The notes under the pieces are model-generated. The model saw nothing but the letters and a program-made list of their open reading frames with translations. It was not told the origin of the DNA and did no database searches. From positions 124,001 through 188,000 of the forward strand of contig JAMLGR010000005.1 of the NCBI GenBank assembly GCA_023957775.1: DNA of 64,000 bases. Direction: 5' to 3'. The position numbers were made by a program, and so were the translations under genes. This DNA is from Fimbriimonadaceae bacterium. Lineage in GTDB: Bacteria > Armatimonadota > Fimbriimonadia > Fimbriimonadales > Fimbriimonadaceae. Below are positions 45,394-52,339 of the stretch, one piece after another; position 1 is the first letter of the stretch; the number at the start of each line of letters is the position of its first letter.

Positions 45394-46338
45394 CTAGAAG
45401 AACCGGAGTCCGAGCGGGTTGTCGCGGAAGAACCGGTCGAGGTAGAAGAGCGTTCCGGCGATGTCCGAAATCTGGCGCCAATCCGGAGTCTTCGTAGACG
45501 GGACGTACACCAGGTCTCCCGGAAGCAGGGTGATGTTCTGGGTCGCGTCGCCCTTTTTCACGAAATTGACCAGATTCGCCTGAATTCTCAGATACTTGCC
45601 GGGCTGCCCGGGCAATTCCCGCACGACCATCACTTCGCTGAGCTTGGAGCGGTTGGGCACCTCGCCTCGGGCAAGGGAGATCGCATCCACGAGCTTCATC
45701 GGCTCTTTGTAGGGATAGGTGCCTGGCTGGGCGATCGTGCCCATGACCAGCACGCGGTTGCGCGTCTCCTCCGGGATGATCAGCTCGTCGCCGTCTTCGA
45801 TCCGGTAGTTCTGCGACGTGTCGCCGAGGATGAGCATCGAGTAGAGATCGATGGGGATGAGCTCGCTCGTGTTGGCCCGACGCATCGTGCTTCGGCGCAG
45901 ATCCGCTCGGTCCGGCACGGGGCCGCCGCCTTGGTTCAGGAGGGTGAGCACCGTGTCCCCGGGACGCATTTCGTAGACTCCCGGCCTCCCGACGAACCCG
46001 CCGACGGTCGCTCGGACCGGCCGGAATCGTTCGATGGTGACGGAAACCTTGGGATCGCGCAGCTTCAGGCGGTTCTGGTACTGGGCGACCAGCTCGTCTT
46101 CGACTTCGTGCGTGGTCTTGCCCTCGACGTGCACCAGACCAACGAACGGAACGCTGACGTTGCCGTCCACACCGACGGGAAGTTGCGCGTTGATCTGCTG
46201 TTCGTTGTAAACCTGGACCCGGATGACGTCGTCCGGTTTGAGCCGATACGTGGAGTCTTGGGCTCCCGCCAGAGACGCCATCATGCACAAGACGGCGCAC
46301 ACGGCGCTAGCAGCGAGCTTGGTGATCTCGATCCTCAT
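45394..46338 (-). CDS. Polysaccharide biosynthesis/export protein (Wza-like, SLBB domains)
   Basis: 314 residues with a cleavable signal peptide (AASAVCAVLCMMASLAGAQ). The Poly_export domain begins YRLKPDDVIRVQVYNEQQIN and continues VGVDGNVSVPFVGLVHVEGK; two SLBB domains follow (ATVGGFVGRPGVYEMRPGDT and RVLVMGTIAQPGTYPYKEPM). This is the outer-membrane or periplasmic channel of exopolysaccharide export. No lipobox cysteine is seen. It is a single gene with no glycosyltransferases nearby. TACACT upstream at about 46380 could be its promoter. Confidence 0.9.
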   Translation of the reverse strand: MRIEITKLAASAVCAVLCMMASLAGAQDSTYRLKPDDVIRVQVYNEQQINAQLPVGVDGNVSVPFVGLVHVEGKTTHEVEDELVAQYQNRLKLRDPKVSVTIERFRPVRATVGGFVGRPGVYEMRPGDTVLTLLNQGGGPVPDRADLRRSTMRRANTSELIPIDLYSMLILGDTSQNYRIEDGDELIIPEETRNRVLVMGTIAQPGTYPYKEPMKLVDAISLARGEVPNRSKLSEVMVVRELPGQPGKYLRIQANLVNFVKKGDATQNITLLPGDLVYVPSTKTPDWRQISDIAGTLFYLDRFFRDNPLGLRFF

Positions 46339-46394
46339 CTAAGTTTCCGCCCCAAAAGGCCCCTCGTTGGAGTGGACGTAGTGTACCACGGCAC

Positions 46395-47087
46395 TTAAGA
46401 TTCTCCCACCCTTCGCCGGATTCCTTCAAAGACGATCGTCATCTCTCCCTTCCGCGGAACTTCGTCCCCGGTAGGAATACGGGGCAGCCGGGCCCTCCAG
46501 CACTGCTCGAACGTTTTCGTCATTTCGCGGCAGACGGCGTACCGGCGCTCCCCCAACGCGGCCGCCGCGGCGTCGAGGAGCTTCTCGAGGCGATGGGGCG
46601 ATTCGAAGGCCACCAGGGTCATCGGGGAGTCCGCGAAGGGGAGGAGCTCGGAGCGCATGGGGCCGGGCTTGCGGGGAAGGAACCCGAGGAAAGCGAACCG
46701 TTGGGCGAAGAACCCGGAGGCCATCAGGGCCGTGACCACGGCGCTGGGGCCGGGGACGGCCTCCACGGGTACGCCCGACTCGTGGCACCGGTCCACCAAG
46801 AGCGCCCCCGGATCGCTGATGCCGGGAGCGCCCCCGTCGCTCAGCAAGGCGGCGTGGGCGCCCTCGGCCAGCTCGGCGGCGTAACGGTCGAGGACCGGCG
46901 CGCCGCTGTGGTCGTTGAGAACGCGCATGGGGCGTTTGACGCCCAGGTGGGCCTGCAGCTTGCCGCTGACCCGGGTGTCCTCGACGAACCACACGGAAGC
47001 GTCTCGGAGCGCCTGTTCGGCGCGGGGCGAAAGGTCGGCCAGGTTTCCGATGGGCGTCGCCACCACGGAAAGCCGGCCGACCTCCAC
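46395..47087 (-). CDS. rsmI: 16S rRNA (cytidine-1402-2'-O)-methyltransferase
   Basis: 230 residues. The tetrapyrrole-methylase fold shows LSVVATPIGNLADLSPRAEQ, WFVEDTRVSGKLQAHLGV, ALLSDGGAPGISDPGALLVD and VPGPSAVVTALMASGF, all diagnostic for RsmI; LVAFESPHRLEKLLD and CREMTKTFEQ complete it. The C-terminus is shorter than the E. coli protein (about 285 residues), lacking the last helical domain, as in several other phyla. The GTG at 47087 is separated from the stop of the SurA-like gene by one base, so the pair is coupled. Confidence 0.95.
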   Translation of the reverse strand: MEVGRLSVVATPIGNLADLSPRAEQALRDASVWFVEDTRVSGKLQAHLGVKRPMRVLNDHSGAPVLDRYAAELAEGAHAALLSDGGAPGISDPGALLVDRCHESGVPVEAVPGPSAVVTALMASGFFAQRFAFLGFLPRKPGPMRSELLPFADSPMTLVAFESPHRLEKLLDAAAAALGERRYAVCREMTKTFEQCWRARLPRIPTGDEVPRKGEMTIVFEGIRRRVGES

Positions 47088-47088
47088 G

Positions 47089-48843
47089 TCAGTTCCCCGA
47101 TTTGGCGCCGGACAGGGAGTCGGAGGATGGCGGGGGGGTGGCCCCGCGCTCGACGGGGTTGACCTTCTTTGCGCGCTCGTCTTCGGCTTTGGCGTCCGCC
47201 TCGGCCTCCTTGCGCTGCTGCTCCTCCAGCTTCTTCATCTCCTCCTGGCCCTGGTCGTACTCCTTCTTCTCCTGGCGCCATCGTTCCAACTCCTTCTCGA
47301 TGGCGGCGATCTCTTCGGGGGTGCCGAGTTTCTGCTCCTTGAGCTTCGTCAGGCGCGCGCCCACGTCGCTGAAGGTGCGTTGGCCCACCTCGGTCGGACT
47401 GGTGTTGTTCTCGGCGGCGGTGAGGAGCTCTTTGGCCGCCAGCGGATCCTTGCGCTCGATCAGGAGGTCGACCATTTGGAGGCGAAGCTCGGCGTTCTCG
47501 GAGCTGAGGAGGAGGTTGCCGATCGCTTCGAGCTTCTTTTCGGCGAGGGTGTCCTTCTCCTCTTCGGTGGTTCCCGCCGGCAACCGTTGCAGGGCGAGGT
47601 AGCGCACGAGGGCCGCAGGTTTGGCGCCTGCAGGGTCGCCGGTCGTTCCCAGCGCCGCGGCTCGCTCTTCCAGTTCGCGGAACTGGTCGACATGCGTGGC
47701 CGGGTCGCCCTGGTCGAGTAGCGTCACGAAGTCGTAGAGCACGTGGTAACCCTCGCTCTTCCACTGGATCAAGCCCTCGTCGCGGAGCTTGTCCACCGCG
47801 GCTGTCACCTTGCGGTTCGCGGCCTGCGTGGCGTACGCGTCGGCGTAGCGGGCCTTCTCCTTGTCGAAATCGGGGGGAAGGACGTTCTTGCGCTCCACCA
47901 GCTTGTAGATGATCGCCCCGGCTCCGCTGGCGATCGGCGCGCTCACCTCGCCCGGCTTCAGCGCGAGTACGGGCTGGTAGTCGGGAAGGCCCTCGATGCT
48001 GCCCACGGTGAGGCTTGTCGTGGATTCGCTCAGCTTCTTGCCTTCTGTGGGCGTTTCAGTCGAGTGGCGGTCGATCGCCTGTTCGAACGAGAGCCCGCCC
48101 TTGATCTCGTCGGCGACCTTCTTGGCTTCCGCCATCGGGTCGCCCTTGAGGCCGTTGAACACGATGCGCTTGACCGTGAGCGTGTCGAAGCTCTTCTTGA
48201 GCTGCTCGTCGGTCGGCATCGACTGCTTCTTGTACTCGTTGACCAGCGCCTGGTTCGTGAAATAGGCGACGAGGTTGGTGCGGCCCGTGGGATCCGCGAG
48301 CATCTTCTTGACGTCGGCCTCGTTCTTCGCGCGGATCTCGCCGAGCGTTTGGCCGCCCTCCTTCTTGAAGGCTTCATCCACTTCCGCCGCCGTCGCTCCG
48401 GCCTTGAGTTTTCCCTCGGAAACCAGACGGGTTTTCTCCGACGCCACCGACTGGTCGAACTGCATGGCGACCATCGAGAGAATCTGGTCGTCGGTGAGCG
48501 ACACGCCTTCGCGTTGCGCGAGCTCCATGACGAGCGACTGGTTGATCAGCTGCCGGAGGACGCCGCCCAGCACGCTCGCCTCGAGTTCCGGCGGCACCGA
48601 CTCCAACTGTGCGAAGTACTGCTGCGTCTGCTGCCGCGACAGGTCGTCCACTTCGTCGAAGGTGACGGGCGTCTTGCCGATCTGGGCGATCAAGAGGGGC
48701 GCCGAGTCGCCGCCGCCCCCGCGCGCGGCGTTCGGGTTGGCAATCATGAGGAATCCGATGACGAACATGATCGCCAAGGCGATGGAAACCACCATCGCGC
48801 ACCCGGACTTTTCGAGGAAGTTGCGAATTGTACTGATCGACAC
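47089..48843 (-). CDS. SurA/PpiD-like membrane-anchored chaperone
   Basis: 584 residues. One N-terminal membrane helix (GCAMVVSIALAIMFVIGFLM) precedes a SurA-N type chaperone domain (IGKTPVTFDEVDDLSRQQTQ, LRQLINQSLVMELAQREGVS, LTDDQILSMVA) and a rotamase-like segment (VKRIVFNGLKGDPMAEAKKV, SFEQAIDRHSTE, PVLALKPGEVSAPIASGAGA). The last 70 residues are charged coiled coil (EKELERWRQEKKEYDQGQEE) and a Pro/Ser tail. It probably folds envelope proteins. The GTG at 48843 follows AAGGAAC. It is divergent from lexA. Confidence 0.85.
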   Translation of the reverse strand: MSISTIRNFLEKSGCAMVVSIALAIMFVIGFLMIANPNAARGGGGDSAPLLIAQIGKTPVTFDEVDDLSRQQTQQYFAQLESVPPELEASVLGGVLRQLINQSLVMELAQREGVSLTDDQILSMVAMQFDQSVASEKTRLVSEGKLKAGATAAEVDEAFKKEGGQTLGEIRAKNEADVKKMLADPTGRTNLVAYFTNQALVNEYKKQSMPTDEQLKKSFDTLTVKRIVFNGLKGDPMAEAKKVADEIKGGLSFEQAIDRHSTETPTEGKKLSESTTSLTVGSIEGLPDYQPVLALKPGEVSAPIASGAGAIIYKLVERKNVLPPDFDKEKARYADAYATQAANRKVTAAVDKLRDEGLIQWKSEGYHVLYDFVTLLDQGDPATHVDQFRELEERAAALGTTGDPAGAKPAALVRYLALQRLPAGTTEEEKDTLAEKKLEAIGNLLLSSENAELRLQMVDLLIERKDPLAAKELLTAAENNTSPTEVGQRTFSDVGARLTKLKEQKLGTPEEIAAIEKELERWRQEKKEYDQGQEEMKKLEEQQRKEAEADAKAEDERAKKVNPVERGATPPPSSDSLSGAKSGN

Positions 48844-48922
48844 GGCTTTGTTCCTTAACGGGAATCAACAAGTATGGCACAGTGCCCTCCCGAGCCCTGT
48901 TTGAAGGACGTCGTGTGTCGGG

Positions 48923-48960
48923 TTGACAGGTAGACAAATACGGCGTATACTCTGTCTACC
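48923..48960 (+). promoter_or_regulatory. lexA promoter and LexA operator
   Basis: TTGACA (48923-48928), 17 bases, TATACT (48946-48951) form a near-consensus sigma-70 promoter. GGTAGACA (48929-48936) and TGTCTACC (48953-48960) form a perfect inverted repeat with 16 bases between, covering the spacer, the -10 and the start site. This is the expected place for LexA autorepression, but the sequence matches neither the CTGT-N8-ACAG nor the GAAC-N4-GTTC box. Confidence 0.85.
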
Positions 48961-48982
48961 CAAAGAGGCGGGAGGGAGTCCA

Positions 48983-49612
48983 ATGGCTAAGGGATTGACG
49001 GCTCGGCAACAGGCGATTCTGCAGTTCGTCGTCGACTATTTGAACACGGAGGGGTATCCACCCTCGATCCGAGAGATCGGGGCGCACTTCGAAATCGGCT
49101 CGTTGCGCGGCGTGACGGTGCACCTGGACGCGCTCGAACGCAAGGGGTTCATCACGCGCGCCAACACCCCGCGCTCGATCAAAGTCGTCCACCCGCAGTA
49201 CCAGCAGACGAACACGGCGGTGATGCTCCCCCTGCTCGGGTCGATCGCCGCAGGGCAGCCGATCGAGATGATCGAGCATGCCGAAGCGATGATCCCCGTT
49301 CCCGCCGAAATGGTCCGCAACATCCGCAACGCGTTCCTCTTGCGGGTGCGCGGCGACTCCATGACCGGCGAGGGCATCATGCCCCGAGACCTCGTGATCG
49401 TCAAACCGCAGGAGACCGCCAATCACGGGGACTTGGTCGCGGTGAGGTTGGGCGACGAGGCCACGGTCAAGCGCCTCAACCTGGACCCGCGCGGCGTCAA
49501 GCTGATGTCCAGCAACCCCGCCTACGAACCCATTTCCGTCGAGCAGGAGAACGCTGCGATCATCGGCCGGGTCGTGGGGGTGATCCGCGACTACGGGGGC
49601 ATGGCTTTCTAG
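48983..49612 (+). CDS. lexA: LexA repressor
   Basis: 209 residues; represses SOS genes and self-cleaves when RecA is activated. The winged HTH lies at residues 7-68 (RQQAILQFVVDYLNTEGYPP, SIREIGAHFEIGSLRGVTVH). The cleavage site is Ala90-Gly91 in SIAAGQP; catalytic Ser126 is in RGDSMTGEGI and Lys163 in EATVKRL. GGGAGG precedes the ATG at 48983. HTH residues differ from the usual SPNAAEEH recognition helix of proteobacterial LexA (here SLRGVTVH), matching the unusual operator just upstream. Confidence 0.97.
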   Translation: MAKGLTARQQAILQFVVDYLNTEGYPPSIREIGAHFEIGSLRGVTVHLDALERKGFITRANTPRSIKVVHPQYQQTNTAVMLPLLGSIAAGQPIEMIEHAEAMIPVPAEMVRNIRNAFLLRVRGDSMTGEGIMPRDLVIVKPQETANHGDLVAVRLGDEATVKRLNLDPRGVKLMSSNPAYEPISVEQENAAIIGRVVGVIRDYGGMAF

Positions 49613-49637
49613 GTCTTACACCAGAGCGGCGCGCCTG

Positions 49638-49733
49638 CACGCCCGTCCAGCGGGCGTGGCACCCGTTTGTTGCTCTTGCCGTCCAGCGGGCGTGGCACCC
49701 GTTGATTGCTCTTGCCATGCCGTCCAGCGGGGG
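49638..49733. repeat. Dispersed hairpin repeat, tandem 2.5 copies
   Basis: Copy one at 49638-49680 is complete (CACGCCCG-TCCAG-CGGGCGTG-GCACCCG and a tail TTTGTTGCTCTTGCC). Copy two at 49681-49716 repeats from GTCCAG with one or two changes, and a third partial copy starts at 49720. It fills the gap between convergent lexA and cysS. Confidence 0.85.
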
Positions 49734-51218
49734 CTACCGCAGGGTGCGCCAGACCGTGCCCTCGGGGGTGTCGCGCAACTCGACGCCGGCCGCTTCGATC
49801 TCGTTCCGGATCGCGTCCGCGAGTGCGAAGTCCTTGGCCGACTTCGCCGCGGCGCGCTCTTCGATCTTCGCCTTTACCCAGGCCTCGTCCACCACCGGCC
49901 CGCGGGTCTCCTCGCCTTGGGGCTCCTCGTGGCGCACGATTCCCAGAAGCGCGTTGATGCGGTCGAGAAACCGCATCGCCGCTTCGGCCGAAGCCGCGCT
50001 GAGCGCGTCCCCTTCGCGGAGGATCACCCGGGTGCCCTCCAACGCCTTGGCGAGCGCGATCGAAGTGTTCAGGTCGTTGGCCATCGCGTCCAGCGCCTGA
50101 TCGTAAAGGTCGTCGAGCGTCGCCCCCACCCGGTCTTCGCCGGGGTTGGCGCCTTCCACCGCCTTCTTGGCGGCCTCCTCGCACGTGCGGAACCGGTCCA
50201 CGTTCTGCGTCGCGTCGCGCAGGGTCTGCAGCGTGAAGTTCAGCGGTTTGCTGTAGACCCCTGAGATCAGCGCGTAACGCAGCGCCAGGGGGTCGGCGTC
50301 GTGCTCCTCGAGCAACTGCCGCACCGTGTAGAAATTGCCTTGGCTCTTCGACATCTTCTCTCCGTCGACGAGGAGGAATCGCGTGTGCATCCAGTGCGTG
50401 GCGAACGGCTTGCCGGTCAGCGATTCGGATTGGGCGATCTCGCATTCGTGGTGCGGAAAGATCAGGTCCTCGCCGCCCGCGTGCAGGTCGAGCGTCGTCC
50501 CCAGATACTCCATCGACATCACGCTGCACTCGATGTGCCAGCCCGGGAAGCCCCATCCCCACGGGCTGTACCACTGCATCAGGTGCTTGTCGTCCTTCTT
50601 CCACAGGGCGAAGTCCGCGGGGTACCGCTTGTTCTCGTCCGTCACCACGTTGCGCACGGCTCGATAAAGCTGCTCCTGGTCGCGATTGCCCGACAGCTTG
50701 CCGTACCCCTCGAAGCTGGGAACGGAGAAGTACACGCCCGTCGGCGTTTCGTACGCGTGTCCCTGCTCGATCAGCTTCTGGATGGCGAGGATCTGGTCCC
50801 GCATGTGCTGCGTGGCCCTGGGCCAAACCAACGGCCGCTGCAGGTTCAGCCGAGACCAATCCTGCTTGAAGGCGTCGGCATAGTGATCGGCCAGCTCCCA
50901 CACGTTCTGGAACTGCTCGCCCTCCTTGGAGCGCAGGCCCTTCGCCATCTTGTCTTCGCCCGAGGCGTCGGCCATGTCGTCGTCGGTGAGGTGGCCGACG
51001 TCCGTGATGTTGGTGACGTAGCTGACGCGCCAGCCCAAGGCCTGGGCCGTGCGGACCACGAGGTCGCCGGAGAGGAACGTACGGAAGTTGCCGATGTGCG
51101 CGTAGCTGTACACCGTGGGGCCGCACGAGTAGAACCGAAGGTGGCCGGGCTCGGCCAGCTCGAGGTCTTTGACCTTGCGAGTCAGGGTGTCGTAGAGGCG
51201 AAAAGCGCGCGGCTGCAC
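49734..51218 (-). CDS. cysS: Cysteine--tRNA ligase
   Basis: 494 residues. Class I motifs: HIGH variant YAHIGNFRT in the N-terminal fold and KMSKSQGN near residue 280. Zinc ligands are Cys in RFYSCGPTVYSYAHIGN, IECSVM, and the HHECEIAQSE segment. The anticodon-binding DALR-like domain (RVILREGDALSAASAEAAMR) and the C-terminal RRDIR-like end (AKDFALADAIRNEIEAAGVE) are complete. The start is GTG at 51218 with TAAGAT six bases upstream, so the message is probably leaderless. Confidence 0.97.
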   Translation of the reverse strand: MQPRAFRLYDTLTRKVKDLELAEPGHLRFYSCGPTVYSYAHIGNFRTFLSGDLVVRTAQALGWRVSYVTNITDVGHLTDDDMADASGEDKMAKGLRSKEGEQFQNVWELADHYADAFKQDWSRLNLQRPLVWPRATQHMRDQILAIQKLIEQGHAYETPTGVYFSVPSFEGYGKLSGNRDQEQLYRAVRNVVTDENKRYPADFALWKKDDKHLMQWYSPWGWGFPGWHIECSVMSMEYLGTTLDLHAGGEDLIFPHHECEIAQSESLTGKPFATHWMHTRFLLVDGEKMSKSQGNFYTVRQLLEEHDADPLALRYALISGVYSKPLNFTLQTLRDATQNVDRFRTCEEAAKKAVEGANPGEDRVGATLDDLYDQALDAMANDLNTSIALAKALEGTRVILREGDALSAASAEAAMRFLDRINALLGIVRHEEPQGEETRGPVVDEAWVKAKIEERAAAKSAKDFALADAIRNEIEAAGVELRDTPEGTVWRTLR

Positions 51219-51224
51219 AGGCGA

Positions 51225-51230
51225 ATCTTA
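51225..51230 (-). promoter_or_regulatory. -10 box of cysS
   Basis: TAAGAT six bases before the GTG at 51218; no Shine-Dalgarno sequence. Leaderless signature with a GTG start. Confidence 0.45.
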
Positions 51231-51257
51231 CCGTGCGGGTACGGTGGGGGACGAACG

Positions 51258-51671
51258 ATGCGCCGATGGAGTCTTCTTTCAGCCGGGCTTGTCGCAGCCC
51301 TTCTCGTGATGGCCGCGGCGCCCGCGGGCATTCGCTGGGAGCGCTCCCTGGACGCGGCGATGCGCTCGGCCAGGCGCACGCGGCGTCCGGTGATGATCCT
51401 GTTCCTCGACCCCTCGCCCGTGTCCGCGAAGTTCGAGCAAGCCACGTTTGGGGATGCGAAGGTGGTGCGGGCGTCGCGTGCTTGGCACTGCGTGCGCGTC
51501 GAGCGGGACCAACAACCCGAGCTGGCGAAGGCGCGCGGCGTCGCGGCGTTCCCCACGGTCGTGTTCACCGATCGAGCCGGGAAGGAGATCGGGCGGCTCG
51601 TCGGATCGCGCCCGCCTTCTGAGTGGCTTGAAGACGTGAAGGCGCTGCCCAAGCCGGTGGGTGGTCGCTAG
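51258..51671 (+). CDS. Exported thioredoxin-fold protein lacking the active-site cysteines
   Basis: 137 residues. The signal peptide WSLLSAGLVAALLVMAAAPA is followed by IRWERSLDAAMRSARRTRRP VMILFLDPSP..., the pattern of DUF255/thioredoxin-like proteins, with cis-Pro in AAFPTVVFTDRAGKEIGRLV. Where CxxC is expected it has DPSPVSAKFE, so it cannot do dithiol chemistry; the only cysteine, in WHCVRVER, lies elsewhere. It may be a chaperone or binding domain. It overlaps the convergent amidase gene by four bases. Confidence 0.75.
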   Translation: MRRWSLLSAGLVAALLVMAAAPAGIRWERSLDAAMRSARRTRRPVMILFLDPSPVSAKFEQATFGDAKVVRASRAWHCVRVERDQQPELAKARGVAAFPTVVFTDRAGKEIGRLVGSRPPSEWLEDVKALPKPVGGR

Positions 51672-52339
51672 AGGCGGAGGACGGCCTGCGCCAGGGCTTC
51701 GCTCAGGGTTTCCAGCCCCTTGGGCGACTTGGCGAACGCCTCGTCTTCCGCGTTGGTGATGACCAACATCTCCACGAGGAGCACGGGCACCTCCGAGTAG
51801 ATCGAGCCGGTGAGCGCCCCCTGCTTTCCGCCGATCAAGGTGGCACCGTCGGTATGCAGGCCCCGGTCGGGAAGCGAGCCCTTCAAGCGCGCAGCCAGTT
51901 CGGTATGGAAGGTTTTCGCAAGCGTTGCGCTGGTCTCGCGGACGGCCTTCGACGGTCCGGTCGCCCCGCCGACCGTGCCGACCTTGTCCGGGTAGTACAC
52001 CGCAAACCCGCGAGTCGCCCCCGCATCGCAGTGCAGCCGAAGCATCACGTCGGCGCGCGCCTTGTTGGCGATCTCGGCCCGGCGTTGGTTGGTGACCTTC
52101 TCGTCCACCGACTGCTTGGTCATCACGACGCGCACGCCCGCACGTTCCAGCTTGTCGCGCACCAGCACCGCGACGCTCCACGCCACCCCGACCTCGGTCA
52201 ACGTCTTGCCGCGGGCGCCCGATCCGTTTTCGGAGGGATGGCCGGGGTCGATGCAGACGGTCTTGGGCCGCACGGGCGCGGCGGCGAGCCCCATGCCGAG
52301 CGCCCACGCGGCGAACGCCAGCACGATCCGCTTACGCAT
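51668..52339 (-). CDS. N-acetylmuramoyl-L-alanine amidase (Amidase_3)
   Basis: 223 residues; cuts the lactyl-amide bond of peptidoglycan. A signal peptide (RIVLAFAAWALGMGLAAAP) precedes VCIDPGHPSENGSGARGKTL TE: the zinc ligands are His in DPGH, Glu in LTEVG and His in MLRLHCDAG; the catalytic Glu is in VPVLLVEMLVITNAED. It resembles AmiC/CwlC-type minimal amidases without an AMIN or SPOR domain. Its start overlaps the ABC exporter stop by eight bases, so they form a two-gene operon. Confidence 0.92.
   Translation of the reverse strand: MRKRIVLAFAAWALGMGLAAAPVRPKTVCIDPGHPSENGSGARGKTLTEVGVAWSVAVLVRDKLERAGVRVVMTKQSVDEKVTNQRRAEIANKARADVMLRLHCDAGATRGFAVYYPDKVGTVGGATGPSKAVRETSATLAKTFHTELAARLKGSLPDRGLHTDGATLIGGKQGALTGSIYSEVPVLLVEMLVITNAEDEAFAKSPKGLETLSEALAQAVLRL

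Noticed and set aside
50301-51257. Long plus-strand frame running into the thioredoxin-like gene
   Set aside because: It is antisense to cysS; the signal peptide at 51258 marks the real start.
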